Positions 15,861 to 25,368 of a stretch of 64,000 nt of DNA are shown piece by piece. The notes beneath the pieces were generated by a model, which did no database searches, had not been told where the DNA came from, and saw nothing but the letters and a program-made list of their open reading frames with translations. Source of the stretch: Streptomyces sp. TP-A0356 (GTDB lineage: Bacteria; Actinomycetota; Actinomycetes; Streptomycetales; Streptomycetaceae); assembly GCF_001417775.1 (NCBI RefSeq), contig NZ_BBZJ01000023.1, positions 124,001-188,000 on the forward strand, read 5' to 3'. The translations under genes and the position numbers were made by a program. Each line of letters begins with the position of its first letter. Position 1 is the first letter of the stretch.

Positions 15861-16586
15861 ATGAGCGTGACGAGTCGGTACAGGCAGGCCTGGGAGGGCT
15901 TCTGGAACGAGGCACCCGACGAGCCGGGGGCCGTGTTCTGGGACGCGGAGCCGGCTGTGACCGTGGGAGTCCACCTCGCTCTGTTCGCACCGCTGTTGGC
16001 CGATTCCGGACTGCCGCTCGTGGACCTCGGCTGCGGGAACGGCACCCAGACCCGCTTCCTGGCCGATCACTTCCCCCGCGTCCTCGGCGCCGACCTGTCG
16101 ACCTCGGCCCTCGACCACGCCCGCCGCGCCGATCCCACGGGCCGGGCGGAGTACCGACGGATCGACGCTGCCGAGAAGGGCGCGGCCGAGACACTGCACG
16201 CCGAACTCGGCGACGCCAACGTCTATATGCGGGGCGTGCTCCACCAGTGCGAGCCCGAAGACCGCCAGCCGCTCGTCGGCGGCATGGCGACGCTGGTGGG
16301 GGAGCGCGGCCGGGTCTTCCTCGCCGAACTCGCCGAGGCGGCCGGAACCGTACTGAGGGGCCTGGCACAGAGCCCCGAGGGGCCGCCGGCCAAGCTCGCC
16401 CCGGTCTTCCGGCACGGCATCGCTCCCGGTGAGGTGGCGGACGCGGCGGTACCGGAGTATCTGCGCTCGGCCGGTCTCACGGTCGTGGCGAGCGGTGAAC
16501 TGCCGCTGGTCACCACGGAACACACGGCGGACGGCACACGCATAGAACTGCCGTCGAAGTGGATCGTGGCGGCACGAGAGTCCTGA
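15861..16586 (+). CDS. Class I SAM-dependent methyltransferase
   Basis: The protein has 241 aa from the ATG at 15861, which has AGGGAG just upstream. Motif I is VDLGCGNG (54-61), followed by an acidic loop GADLSTSALDHARRADP where the SAM ribose would bind, and a motif-IV-like stretch. The acceptor substrate cannot be read from the sequence. The protein stands alone between the SpoIIE-family gene and the convergent LacI gene. Confidence 0.85.
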   Translation: MSVTSRYRQAWEGFWNEAPDEPGAVFWDAEPAVTVGVHLALFAPLLADSGLPLVDLGCGNGTQTRFLADHFPRVLGADLSTSALDHARRADPTGRAEYRRIDAAEKGAAETLHAELGDANVYMRGVLHQCEPEDRQPLVGGMATLVGERGRVFLAELAEAAGTVLRGLAQSPEGPPAKLAPVFRHGIAPGEVADAAVPEYLRSAGLTVVASGELPLVTTEHTADGTRIELPSKWIVAARES

Positions 16587-16678
16587 ACCGGCGGCAGTGG
16601 TATGTCCGGCGTGTGAGTGAGTAGGTTCGGGCGCGTGCTCTCCCGCGTGCGGGCTGCGCGTGGCGTGGCGTCCTCCCC

Positions 16679-17692
16679 TCAAGCACCCGCTTGCGGACCG
16701 GGCGCCCCCGTCGTCCCCCTGACCTCGAGGGACGGGATGGTCAGGAGCAGTTCGGCCGGTCGGGTGGGGTCGTCGATGCGGTCCAGGAGGCACTGGGCGG
16801 CGCGGCGGCCGACGTCGTGGCTGCCGTTGTCCACGGTGGTGAGCCACAGGTGCCGGAGCCGTGAGAGGTAGGTGTTGTCGTAGCCGACGAGGGAGAGATC
16901 GTCCGGCACCCGCAGCCCGAGTTCCTCGGCCGCCGAGAGGGCGCCGACGCACGCTATGTCATTGAACGCGAAGACGGCGGTGGGGCGTTCGGGGGCGCTG
17001 AGGAGACGGACCGTGGCCCGGTAGCCGCCCTCCTCCGTCAGATCGCCCTGTGTCACGGTCGCGGTGTCCGCCAGGCCGTGCTCGCGCATCACCGTCTCGA
17101 AGCAGCGCCGGCGCAGTTCGCCCACCACCCCCTGACCGGCGATATGGGCGATGCGGCGGTGGCCGAGGCCGATCAGGTGCTCGGTGGCCAGGCGGGCGCC
17201 GTGCTCGTCGTCGTTCGCCACGATGTCGACCGCAGGCAGCACCGGCTCGCGCGCCCCGGCGACGACGGTGGGGATCCGGGCGGCCGCCGTGCGCAGCGCC
17301 TCGGAGGGCGGCAGCGTGCCCACCGCGATCAGCCCGTCGACCCGCAGATCGGTGAAGGTACGGGTGAGGTCCTCCCCGAGACGCCGGTTGAGCCGACCGT
17401 CCGCCAGCAGCATGTGCAGACCGGAGTCGTGCAGCCGGGAGTTGAGACCGTCGAGCAGTTCCACGAACCATGGGTTGCGCAGATCGTTCAGCAGGACGCC
17501 GACCGTACGGGTGCGGCGCTCGCTGAGGCTGCGCGCGGCGGCATTGGGCCGGTACCCCAGTTCCTCGACGGCGGCCAGCACGGCCCGCCGCTTCTCGGCG
17601 CGCACCTGGTCGGAGCCGCGCAGCACCAGGGAGACCAGCGACTTCGACACTCCGGCCCGTTCGGCCACATCGCGGATCGTCGGTGGTCTCAT
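16679..17692 (-). CDS. LacI family transcriptional regulator
   Basis: The protein has 337 aa from the ATG at 17692. The N-terminal helix-turn-helix TIRDVAERAGVSKSLVSLVL (5-24) and hinge RPNAAARSL are canonical for LacI, followed by a periplasmic-binding-like effector domain (GVLLNDLRNPWFVELLDGL, TAVFAFNDIACVGAL, LSLVGYDNT). It is divergent from a Gfo/Idh/MocA dehydrogenase gene across 110 bp that carry two related 12-bp palindromes and a TGAGCGCTC site, so it very likely represses that gene and itself. The inducer is probably a sugar or inositol derivative. Confidence 0.93.
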   Translation of the reverse strand: MRPPTIRDVAERAGVSKSLVSLVLRGSDQVRAEKRRAVLAAVEELGYRPNAAARSLSERRTRTVGVLLNDLRNPWFVELLDGLNSRLHDSGLHMLLADGRLNRRLGEDLTRTFTDLRVDGLIAVGTLPPSEALRTAAARIPTVVAGAREPVLPAVDIVANDDEHGARLATEHLIGLGHRRIAHIAGQGVVGELRRRCFETVMREHGLADTATVTQGDLTEEGGYRATVRLLSAPERPTAVFAFNDIACVGALSAAEELGLRVPDDLSLVGYDNTYLSRLRHLWLTTVDNGSHDVGRRAAQCLLDRIDDPTRPAELLLTIPSLEVRGTTGAPGPQAGA

Positions 17693-17695
17693 GTG

Positions 17696-17789
17696 TGGAC
17701 CGTTCCATACGGTGAGCGCTCCTGTCAAAGGGATTGACAAGTGCTCGTATGGGCTTCAGTGTGAGCCGCGCACGTTCTGGACCGGTCCA
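17696..17789. promoter_or_regulatory. LacI operator region between divergent genes
   Basis: Two related palindromes bracket the region: TGGACCGTTCCA (17696-17707, imperfect) and TGGACCGGTCCA (17778-17789, perfect). Between them are TGAGCGCTCC (17713-17722), close to the classic LacI-type half-site arrangement, and two outward-facing TTGACA -35 boxes five bases apart (complement of 17723-17728, and 17734-17739). The arrangement suits simultaneous repression of both divergent promoters. Confidence 0.6.
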
Positions 17790-17802
17790 AAGAGGGGCAG
17801 TC

Positions 17803-18957
17803 ATGGTGAGTACGCTCGGCGTCGCCGTCGTGGGTTTCGGCTGGATGGGACGGGTGCACACCCAGGCCTACGTCCGTGTGCCCCACCACTTCCCGCAGCT
17901 GTCCGTACGGCCCGAACTGGTCGCCGTCGCCGACGAGGTGCCCGGCCGGGCCGAGGAGGCGGCCGGGCAGTACGGCTTCGCGACCGCCGTGCACGACTGG
18001 CGGGAGATCGCCGCCGACCCCCGGGTGCGGGCGGTGAGCATCGCCGCCCCGAACTTCCTGCACCGCGAGATCGGCGTCGCCATGGCCGAGGCGGGCAAGC
18101 ACATCTGGATCGAGAAGCCCGTCGGCCTGACCGCCGAGGACGCCCGCGCGGTCGCCGGAGCCGTCGCCAAGGCCGGCGTCCAGGGCACGGTCGGCTTCAA
18201 CTACCGCAACGCGCCCGCCGTGGCCGCCGCCCGTGACCTCATCGCCTCCGGCGGGATCGGCACCGTCACCCATGTCCGCATTCGGCTCTTCAGCGACTAC
18301 GCGGCCCACCCCGAGGGCGCCCTGACCTGGCGGTACGAGCGGGAGCGGGGCGGCAGCGGAGTCCTCGGCGACCTTGCCTCGCACGGGGTGGACCTGGCCC
18401 GCTTCCTGCTCGGCGAGATCGAGTCCCTGGCCGCCGACACCGCCGTCTTCATCCCGGAGCGGGCCCGTCCCGCGGGCGCCACCGCGGGCCACACCCGTGC
18501 GACGGGCGGTGCACCGGGACCCGTGGAGAACGAGGACTACGTGAACTGCCTGCTGCGCTTCGCCTCCGGCGCCCGCGGTGTGCTGGAGGCCTGCCGGGTC
18601 TCCGTGGGCGAGCAGAACAACTACGGCTTCGAGGTCCACGGCACCGAGGGCGCGGTCTTCTGGGACTTCCGGCGCATGGGCGAACTCGGCGTCAGCCGCG
18701 GCACGGCCTACCAGGACCAGCCCGTCAGCACCCTCTACGTCGGCCCCGGCCACGGCGAGTACGCCGCCTTCCAGCCCGGCGCGGCCAACAGCATGGGCTA
18801 CGACGATCTGAAGGTCATCGAGGCGTACCACTTCCTGCGCTCCGTCACGGAGGGCACGGCCTACGGCGCCACCCTCGACGACGCCGTGCACAGCGCCGCC
18901 GCGCTGGACGCCATGAGCCGCTCCGCGGACTCGCGCGCATGGGTGGACCTCGGCTGA
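17803..18957 (+). CDS. Gfo/Idh/MocA family oxidoreductase
   Basis: The protein has 384 aa from the ATG at 17803 with GAGGGG upstream. The N-terminal Rossmann fold shows VAVVGFGWMGRVH (6-18), and the characteristic EKPVGLTAED motif is at about 105-114, followed by the alpha/beta C-terminal domain with GVLGDLASHGVDLARFLLG. The family oxidises or reduces cyclic polyols and sugars with NAD(P). Lying next to the inositol genes and under a LacI regulator, it may act on an inositol isomer such as scyllo-inositol, which is inference. A separate IolG-like gene is at 30577. Confidence 0.88.
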   Translation: MVSTLGVAVVGFGWMGRVHTQAYVRVPHHFPQLSVRPELVAVADEVPGRAEEAAGQYGFATAVHDWREIAADPRVRAVSIAAPNFLHREIGVAMAEAGKHIWIEKPVGLTAEDARAVAGAVAKAGVQGTVGFNYRNAPAVAAARDLIASGGIGTVTHVRIRLFSDYAAHPEGALTWRYERERGGSGVLGDLASHGVDLARFLLGEIESLAADTAVFIPERARPAGATAGHTRATGGAPGPVENEDYVNCLLRFASGARGVLEACRVSVGEQNNYGFEVHGTEGAVFWDFRRMGELGVSRGTAYQDQPVSTLYVGPGHGEYAAFQPGAANSMGYDDLKVIEAYHFLRSVTEGTAYGATLDDAVHSAAALDAMSRSADSRAWVDLG

Positions 18958-18982
18958 CCAGCACCGGCACCACACCCTGAGG

Positions 18983-19783
18983 TCAGGGCCGCACCAGGAG
19001 CCGGAAGTCGAAGGCGTAGCGGGAGGCGCGGTAGATGTGGGTGCCGTACTCGACGGCGCGGCCGGTGTCGTCGTAGGCCGTGCGCCGCATGGTGAGCAGG
19101 GCCGCGCCCTCCGGCTCGTTCAGCCGCTGTGCCTCCTGCGCGGTGGCGCAGCGTGCGCCGACCGACTGCCGGGCGCTGTGCAGGGTGATGCCGACGCTGC
19201 GCATCATCCGGTACAGACCGGTCGATTCGAGCTTCTCGGTGTCGAGGTCCAGCAGGCCCACCGGCACGTAGTTGGTCAGGAACGCCATCGGCCCGCCATG
19301 GGAGAGGCGCAGGCGCTCCATGTGGCGCACCTCGCCGCCCTCGGCGATCCCGAGGGCGGCGGCGACCTCGGCGGAGGCCTGCTCCACCGTGTTGCGCACC
19401 ACCTGCGTCGCGGGCTTCTGGCCGGCGGCCTCCAGGTCGTCGTACAGGCTGCTCAGCTCCAGCGGGCGCTTGACCTGGCTGTGCACCACCTGTGTGCCCA
19501 CGCCCCGGCGGCGGACCAGCAACCCCTTGTCGACCAGCGACTGAATGGCCTGGCGGACCGTGGGGCGGGACAGGCCGAGCCGCCCGGCGAGCTCGATCTC
19601 GTTGCCCAGCAGACTGCCGGGGCCCAGCGCGCCGTGCTCGATCGCCGCCTCCAACTGCTGCGCCAGCTGGTAGTAGAGCGGGACCGGGCTGCCGCGGTCG
19701 AGGGCGAAATCGAGCGTCCCGGGGGAGGGGGTGGCGGCGGAGGGAGAGTATGCCGACGACCGGTTGACAGGAACCCTTGTCAT
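18983..19783 (-). CDS. GntR family regulator with UTRA domain
   Basis: The protein has 266 aa from the ATG at 19783. A winged helix occupies about residues 30-100 (VPLYYQLAQQLEAAIEHGAL, LAGRLGLSRPTVRQAIQSLV, KGLLVRRRGVGTQV), followed by a UTRA ligand-binding domain (about 110-264, ending YGTHIYRASRYAFDFRLLV), placing it in the HutC subfamily. UTRA domains sense sugars or related small molecules. Lying just downstream of iolA/mmsA and in the same direction, it is the best candidate for the regulator of the two iol operons. The inverted repeat at 26424-26489 is a candidate operator. Confidence 0.92.
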   Translation of the reverse strand: MTRVPVNRSSAYSPSAATPSPGTLDFALDRGSPVPLYYQLAQQLEAAIEHGALGPGSLLGNEIELAGRLGLSRPTVRQAIQSLVDKGLLVRRRGVGTQVVHSQVKRPLELSSLYDDLEAAGQKPATQVVRNTVEQASAEVAAALGIAEGGEVRHMERLRLSHGGPMAFLTNYVPVGLLDLDTEKLESTGLYRMMRSVGITLHSARQSVGARCATAQEAQRLNEPEGAALLTMRRTAYDDTGRAVEYGTHIYRASRYAFDFRLLVRP

Positions 19784-19869
19784 CACGTTGTCCTGACCAT
19801 CGGGCCTGGGGGAAGGTGGCGTGGCCGGTGCGGGGCGCGCGTGCCCGGCCGCACCGGCCGCGGCGCCTC

Positions 19870-21363
<1,494 letters not shown>

Positions 21364-21390
21364 GGTGCGGGTGGCCTTTCGTGAGCGGGA

Positions 21391-23265
21391 TCAGAGGTGG
21401 CGTCGGCGGCCGGCGGCCTGCCGGTCGTACCTCTCGCGGGCGGTCAGGGCGGCCTGGCGGGAGGCGACCTCGGCGACAGGCACGTCCCACCACGCCTCGG
21501 CGCCGGGAGCGGTGGGGGCCGGGTCGGTCTCCACGTACACACACGTGGGCCGGTTTGAGGCGCGCGCCGTGGCGAGGGCGTCACGCAGTTCCCGTAGGGT
21601 CTTGGCGCGCAGCACGTCCATACCGAGGCTCCCGACGTTGGCGGCCAGGTCCACCGGGAGCGGGGCTCCGGTGAAGGTGCCGTCGGCGGCGCGGTAGCGG
21701 TAGGCGGTGCCGAACCGCTCGCCTCCGGTCTCCTCGGACAGGCCGCCGATGGAGGCGTAGCCGTGGTTCTGGATGAGGACCAGGTTGACCGGCAGGCCCT
21801 CCTGGACCGCGGTGACGATCTCGGTGGGCATCATCAGATACGTGCCGTCGCCGACCAGCGACCACACCGGCGTGCCGGGCGCGGCCTGCTGCACGCCGAT
21901 GCCGGCCGGGATCTCGTAGCCCATGCAGGAGTAGCCGTACTCCAGGTGGTACTGGCGCGGTGAGCGGGCCCGCCACAGCTTGTGCAGATCGCCGGGGAGC
22001 GAGCCGGCCGCGTTGATCACCACGTCGTCGTCGCCCACGACGGAGTCCAGGGCGCCGAGGACCTGGGTCTGGGTCGGCACCGAGTTCTCGTCGTCCGCGC
22101 GGTAGGCGGCCTCGACGATCTGCTCCCAATGTGCCTTGCCCGCGCGGTACTCGGCCTCGTAGGCCTCGCTCACACGGTGGCCGGACAGTCCCTCGGCGAG
22201 CGCCTGAAGGCCCGACCGGGCGTCCGCCACCAGGGCGCGGGCGGCGAGCTTGTGGGCGTCGAAGGCGGTGATGTTGAGGTTGACGAACCGCACTCCGGGG
22301 TTCTGGAACAGCGTGCCGGAGGCGGTGGTGAAGTCGGTGTAACGGGTGCCGACTCCGATGACCAGGTCGGCGGCGCGCGCGATGTCGTCGCAGACGGCGG
22401 TGCCGGTGTGGCCGATACCGCCGAGGTCGGCGGGGTGGTCGTGGCGCAGCGAGCCCTTGCCCGCCTGGGTGGAGGCGACCGGGATGCCGGTGGCGTCCAC
22501 CAGTGCCTTCAACGCGTGCTCGGCCTCGCTGTGGTGGACGCCGCCGCCCGCCACGATCAGCGGCCGCTCGGCGGCGCGGATGGCGCGTACCGCCTCGGCG
22601 AGCTCGACCGGGTCGGGTGCGGGGCGGCGCACGCGCCAGACGCGCTCGGCGAAGAACTCCTCCGGCCAGTCGTACGCCTCCGCCTGCACGTCCTGCGGCA
22701 GTGCGAGGGTGACCGCGCCGGTCTCGGCCGGGTCGGTCAGTACCCGCATGGCGTTCAGTGCGGAAGGGATCAGCGCCTGCGGGCGGGCGATCCGGTCGAA
22801 GTGGCGGGAGACCGGGCGCAGCGTGTCGTTGACCGACACGTCGGCGTCGACCGGGTGCTCCAGCTGCTGCAGCAGCGGGTCCGCGGGACGCGTGGCGAAG
22901 TAGTCGCCGGGCAGCAGCAGGACCGGCAGCCGGTTGATCGTGGCCAGCGCGGCGCCGGTGACCAGGTTGGTGGCGCCGGGGCCGATGGAGGTGGTGACCG
23001 CCTGTGCGGACAGCCGGTTCAGCTGGCGCGCGTAGCCGACGGCGGCGTGCACCATGGCCTGCTCGTTGCGGCCCTGGTGGAAGGGCATCGTGTCTTCGCC
23101 GGCCTCCAGCAGCGCCTGGCCCAGGCCGGCCACGTTGCCGTGGCCGAAGATGCCCCAGGTGCCGGCGATCAGCCGGTGGCGTACGCCGTCGCGCTCCGTG
23201 TACTGCGCGGACAGGAACTGCACCAGCGCCTGGGCGACGGTCAGGCGGCGGGTGGACTGGCTCAT
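21391..23265 (-). CDS. iolD: 3D-(3,5/4)-trihydroxycyclohexane-1,2-dione hydrolase
   Basis: A 624-aa thiamine-diphosphate enzyme that opens the ring of the diketo-inositol intermediate to 5-deoxyglucuronate. The N-terminal pyrimidine-binding domain begins VAQALVQFLSAQY and contains IFGHGNVAGLGQAL. The central domain has VIGVGTRYTDFTTASG. The C-terminal cofactor domain has the GDG motif at about residue 472 (VGDGTYLMM) and the matching Asn in VLIQNHGYAS. Length matches IolD. Its start is 7 bp after the iolB stop, indicating cotranscription. Confidence 0.95.
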   Translation of the reverse strand: MSQSTRRLTVAQALVQFLSAQYTERDGVRHRLIAGTWGIFGHGNVAGLGQALLEAGEDTMPFHQGRNEQAMVHAAVGYARQLNRLSAQAVTTSIGPGATNLVTGAALATINRLPVLLLPGDYFATRPADPLLQQLEHPVDADVSVNDTLRPVSRHFDRIARPQALIPSALNAMRVLTDPAETGAVTLALPQDVQAEAYDWPEEFFAERVWRVRRPAPDPVELAEAVRAIRAAERPLIVAGGGVHHSEAEHALKALVDATGIPVASTQAGKGSLRHDHPADLGGIGHTGTAVCDDIARAADLVIGVGTRYTDFTTASGTLFQNPGVRFVNLNITAFDAHKLAARALVADARSGLQALAEGLSGHRVSEAYEAEYRAGKAHWEQIVEAAYRADDENSVPTQTQVLGALDSVVGDDDVVINAAGSLPGDLHKLWRARSPRQYHLEYGYSCMGYEIPAGIGVQQAAPGTPVWSLVGDGTYLMMPTEIVTAVQEGLPVNLVLIQNHGYASIGGLSEETGGERFGTAYRYRAADGTFTGAPLPVDLAANVGSLGMDVLRAKTLRELRDALATARASNRPTCVYVETDPAPTAPGAEAWWDVPVAEVASRQAALTARERYDRQAAGRRRHL

Positions 23266-23272
23266 CGGGACC

Positions 23273-24154
23273 TCACTGGGACGGGGCGGTGTAGAGGGGG
23301 AGGCGGGGGTCGGCCGGCTGTGCGGGCCAGGTGCCGCGGATCCACGCGTGGTCGGGGTGGTCGCAGATCAGCCAGGCCCGCTCGGGGTCCGGGCCCGCCA
23401 TGACGTTGAGGTAGTACATGTCGTGACCCGGTACGGCCATGGACGGTCCGTGCCAGCCGTCCGGGATGAGCACGACGTCGCCGTCGCGCACCTCGGCCAG
23501 CACGTCCGTGCCGCGGCCGTGGCCCGAGGGAGAGACCCGCTGGTAGCCGAGTCCGGGCGTGCCCTCGTGGGCCGCGAACTCGAAGTAGTAGATCTCCTCC
23601 AGCTCGGACTCCTCGCCGGGCCGGTGCTCGTCGTGCTTGTGCGGCGGGAAGGACGACCAGTTGCCGCCCGGCGTGATCACCTCGACGGCGATCAGCTTGT
23701 CGCACTCGAACACCCCCGCGGCGCCGAAGTTGTTGACCTGGCGGGAGCAGGAGCCGGTGCCGCGCAGCTCGACCGGGACGGACGAGGCGGGCGCGTAGCG
23801 GGCGGGCAGCCGGCGCTCGCAGCGGGCACCGGTGAGCGCGAAGCGCCCGCCGTCCCGGGACGCGATCGAGACCTGGGCGTCGCGCGGTACGTACGCGAAG
23901 TCGCTGACGCCGCTGAAGACGCTCGCTCGCCCCTGCAGCCGGAAGGTGTCGCCGCCGACGGCGACGGTGCAGGAGCCCGACAGGGGGAGCACGATCCACT
24001 CGCTGTCGGCGGTGTCGAAGGTGTGCCAGCCGTCGGGCGACAGTTCGAGCACCTTCAGGCTTGAGTAGCCCCAGCCGGCCGATTCCGGGGTGACGTCGAC
24101 GGTGTAGGCGTCGGTGGTGGCCTTGCCCGCGGGAAGGTGGTGCGTGGTGGTCAT
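23273..24154 (-). CDS. iolB: 5-deoxy-glucuronate isomerase
   Basis: A 293-aa bicupin enzyme that isomerises 5-deoxy-glucuronate to 2-deoxy-5-keto-gluconate. The C-terminal cupin holds the metal ligands in SSFPPHKHDEHR and EEIYYFEF, and IPDGWHGPSMAVPGHDMYYL contributes the last His. The N-terminal cupin is degenerate, as usual. Between its start and the upstream aldolase gene lies a tandem repeat array, an odd arrangement for an operon whose other gaps are short. Confidence 0.95.
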   Translation of the reverse strand: MTTTHHLPAGKATTDAYTVDVTPESAGWGYSSLKVLELSPDGWHTFDTADSEWIVLPLSGSCTVAVGGDTFRLQGRASVFSGVSDFAYVPRDAQVSIASRDGGRFALTGARCERRLPARYAPASSVPVELRGTGSCSRQVNNFGAAGVFECDKLIAVEVITPGGNWSSFPPHKHDEHRPGEESELEEIYYFEFAAHEGTPGLGYQRVSPSGHGRGTDVLAEVRDGDVVLIPDGWHGPSMAVPGHDMYYLNVMAGPDPERAWLICDHPDHAWIRGTWPAQPADPRLPLYTAPSQ

Positions 24155-24174
24155 GATGCCCTTCTTGGTGGCGG

Positions 24175-24362
24175 AGTCACGGCAGGCTTCGTGGTGGTGT
24201 CACGGAAGGCTTCGCGCCGTGTTACAGCTTCGCGCGGTGTCCCGGTCGGCTGCGCGCGGTGTTACGGCAAGCTTCGCGCGGTTCACGGCAGGTGGCGCAT
24301 GGTGTCCCGGCAGGTAGTGCATGGTGTCCCGGCAGGCTTCGCGGTGTCCCGGCGGCTTCGTC
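24175..24362. repeat. Degenerate tandem repeat, about nine copies of ~21 bp
   Basis: The gap between iolB and the aldolase gene is filled by imperfect tandem copies of a unit like GTGTCACGGCAGGCTTCGCG (20-24 bp). Variants include gtgtcacggaaggcttcgcg, gtgttacggcaagcttcgcg and gtgtcccggcaggcttcgcg. The copies near the aldolase end are the most alike, which suggests recent expansion. The array lies inside the presumed iolC-aldolase-iolB-iolD-mmsA transcript. Function unknown; it does not encode a plausible protein. Confidence 0.85.
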
Positions 24363-24377
24363 GGACTCGCGGCCGGG

Positions 24378-25256
24378 TCACAGCAGGCCGACCGCGGTGT
24401 CGACCGCGGTCTCCACGCTGCCCTCGGCGGGATACAGCAGGGACCGGCCGACGACCATGCCCTGGACGGTGGGCAGACGCAGCGCCTTGCGCCATCTCTC
24501 GTACGCGCCCTCCTGGTCCTTGCCGACCTCGCCGCCGAGGAGCACGGCGGGCAGCGTGGAGGCCTCCAGCGCCTCGGCCATGTCGTCGGGGTCCTCGGTG
24601 ACGGGGAGCTTGAGCCAGGTGTAGGCGGAGGTGCCGCCGAGGCCCGAGGCGATGGCGATGGACCGGGTGACGGCCTCGGCGCTCAGGTCGTTGCGCACCC
24701 TCCCGTCGACCCGCCGCGATATGAACGGCTCGACGAACAGCGGCAGTCGGCGCGCGGCCATGTCGTCGATGGCCCGGGCCGTGGCCTCCAGGGTCCGCAG
24801 GGAGCCGGGGTCGCCGTAGTCGATGCGCAGCAGCAGCTTCCCGGCGTCGAAGCGGAGCCGTTCGATGTCCTCGGCGCGGTGGCCGGTGAAGCGGTCGTCC
24901 ATCTCGAAGGCCGCGCCCGCGAGGCCGCCGCGGTTCATGGAGCCCATGACGACCTTGTCGTCCAGGACACCGAGCAGCAGAAGGTCCTCCAGGATGTCGG
25001 CGGTGGCCAGCACCCCGTCCACACCGGGCCGGGACAGCGCGACGCACAGGCGTTCCAACAGGTCGGCGCGGTTGGCCATGGCCAGGCGGCGGTCGCCGAC
25101 GCCGAGCGCGCCGCGGGCCGGGTGGTCGGCGGCCACGATCATGAGGCGGCCGCTGTCGCCGATGAGCGGGCGGCGGACCCGGCAGGCGGCGGCTTCGGCC
25201 ACGGCCTCCGGATGCCGGGCGCGCACCGCGGCGAGGTCGGGGATGCTGATGCTCAA
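24378..25256 (-). CDS. Class I aldolase-like (beta/alpha)8 protein, Cgl0159 family
   Basis: A 292-aa TIM-barrel protein with MIVAADHPARGALGVG near the N-terminus, a central DKVVMGSMNRGGLAG and SAYTWLKLPV with a lysine in the position of a Schiff-base residue. It resembles the actinobacterial protein found in inositol clusters and often labelled deoxyribose-phosphate aldolase. No IolJ-like class II aldolase is present in the window, so I infer that this enzyme splits 2-deoxy-5-keto-gluconate-6-phosphate to DHAP and malonate semialdehyde. The fold is clear; the exact reaction is inference. Confidence 0.8.
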   Translation of the reverse strand: MSISIPDLAAVRARHPEAVAEAAACRVRRPLIGDSGRLMIVAADHPARGALGVGDRRLAMANRADLLERLCVALSRPGVDGVLATADILEDLLLLGVLDDKVVMGSMNRGGLAGAAFEMDDRFTGHRAEDIERLRFDAGKLLLRIDYGDPGSLRTLEATARAIDDMAARRLPLFVEPFISRRVDGRVRNDLSAEAVTRSIAIASGLGGTSAYTWLKLPVTEDPDDMAEALEASTLPAVLLGGEVGKDQEGAYERWRKALRLPTVQGMVVGRSLLYPAEGSVETAVDTAVGLL

Positions 25257-25368
25257 GACAGGCTCCGTTCAGAGGTGGCGGCGGTCGGCCGCGTGCGGGG
25301 TGCCTTGGGGGTGTCCGGCGGATCTTGGCGGCGTCGCGCTGATCAGCCCCACACCCCCGACGCGACGG

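Noticed and set aside
24175..24362. Possible CRISPR array
   Set aside because: Repeats are tandem with no unique spacers, the unit is about 21 bp and imperfect, and no cas gene is present.
24137..24601. Plus-strand frame with repeated VSRQASRGVPAGF-like peptides
   Set aside because: The peptide repeats are only a translation of the tandem DNA repeats and run antisense into the aldolase gene.
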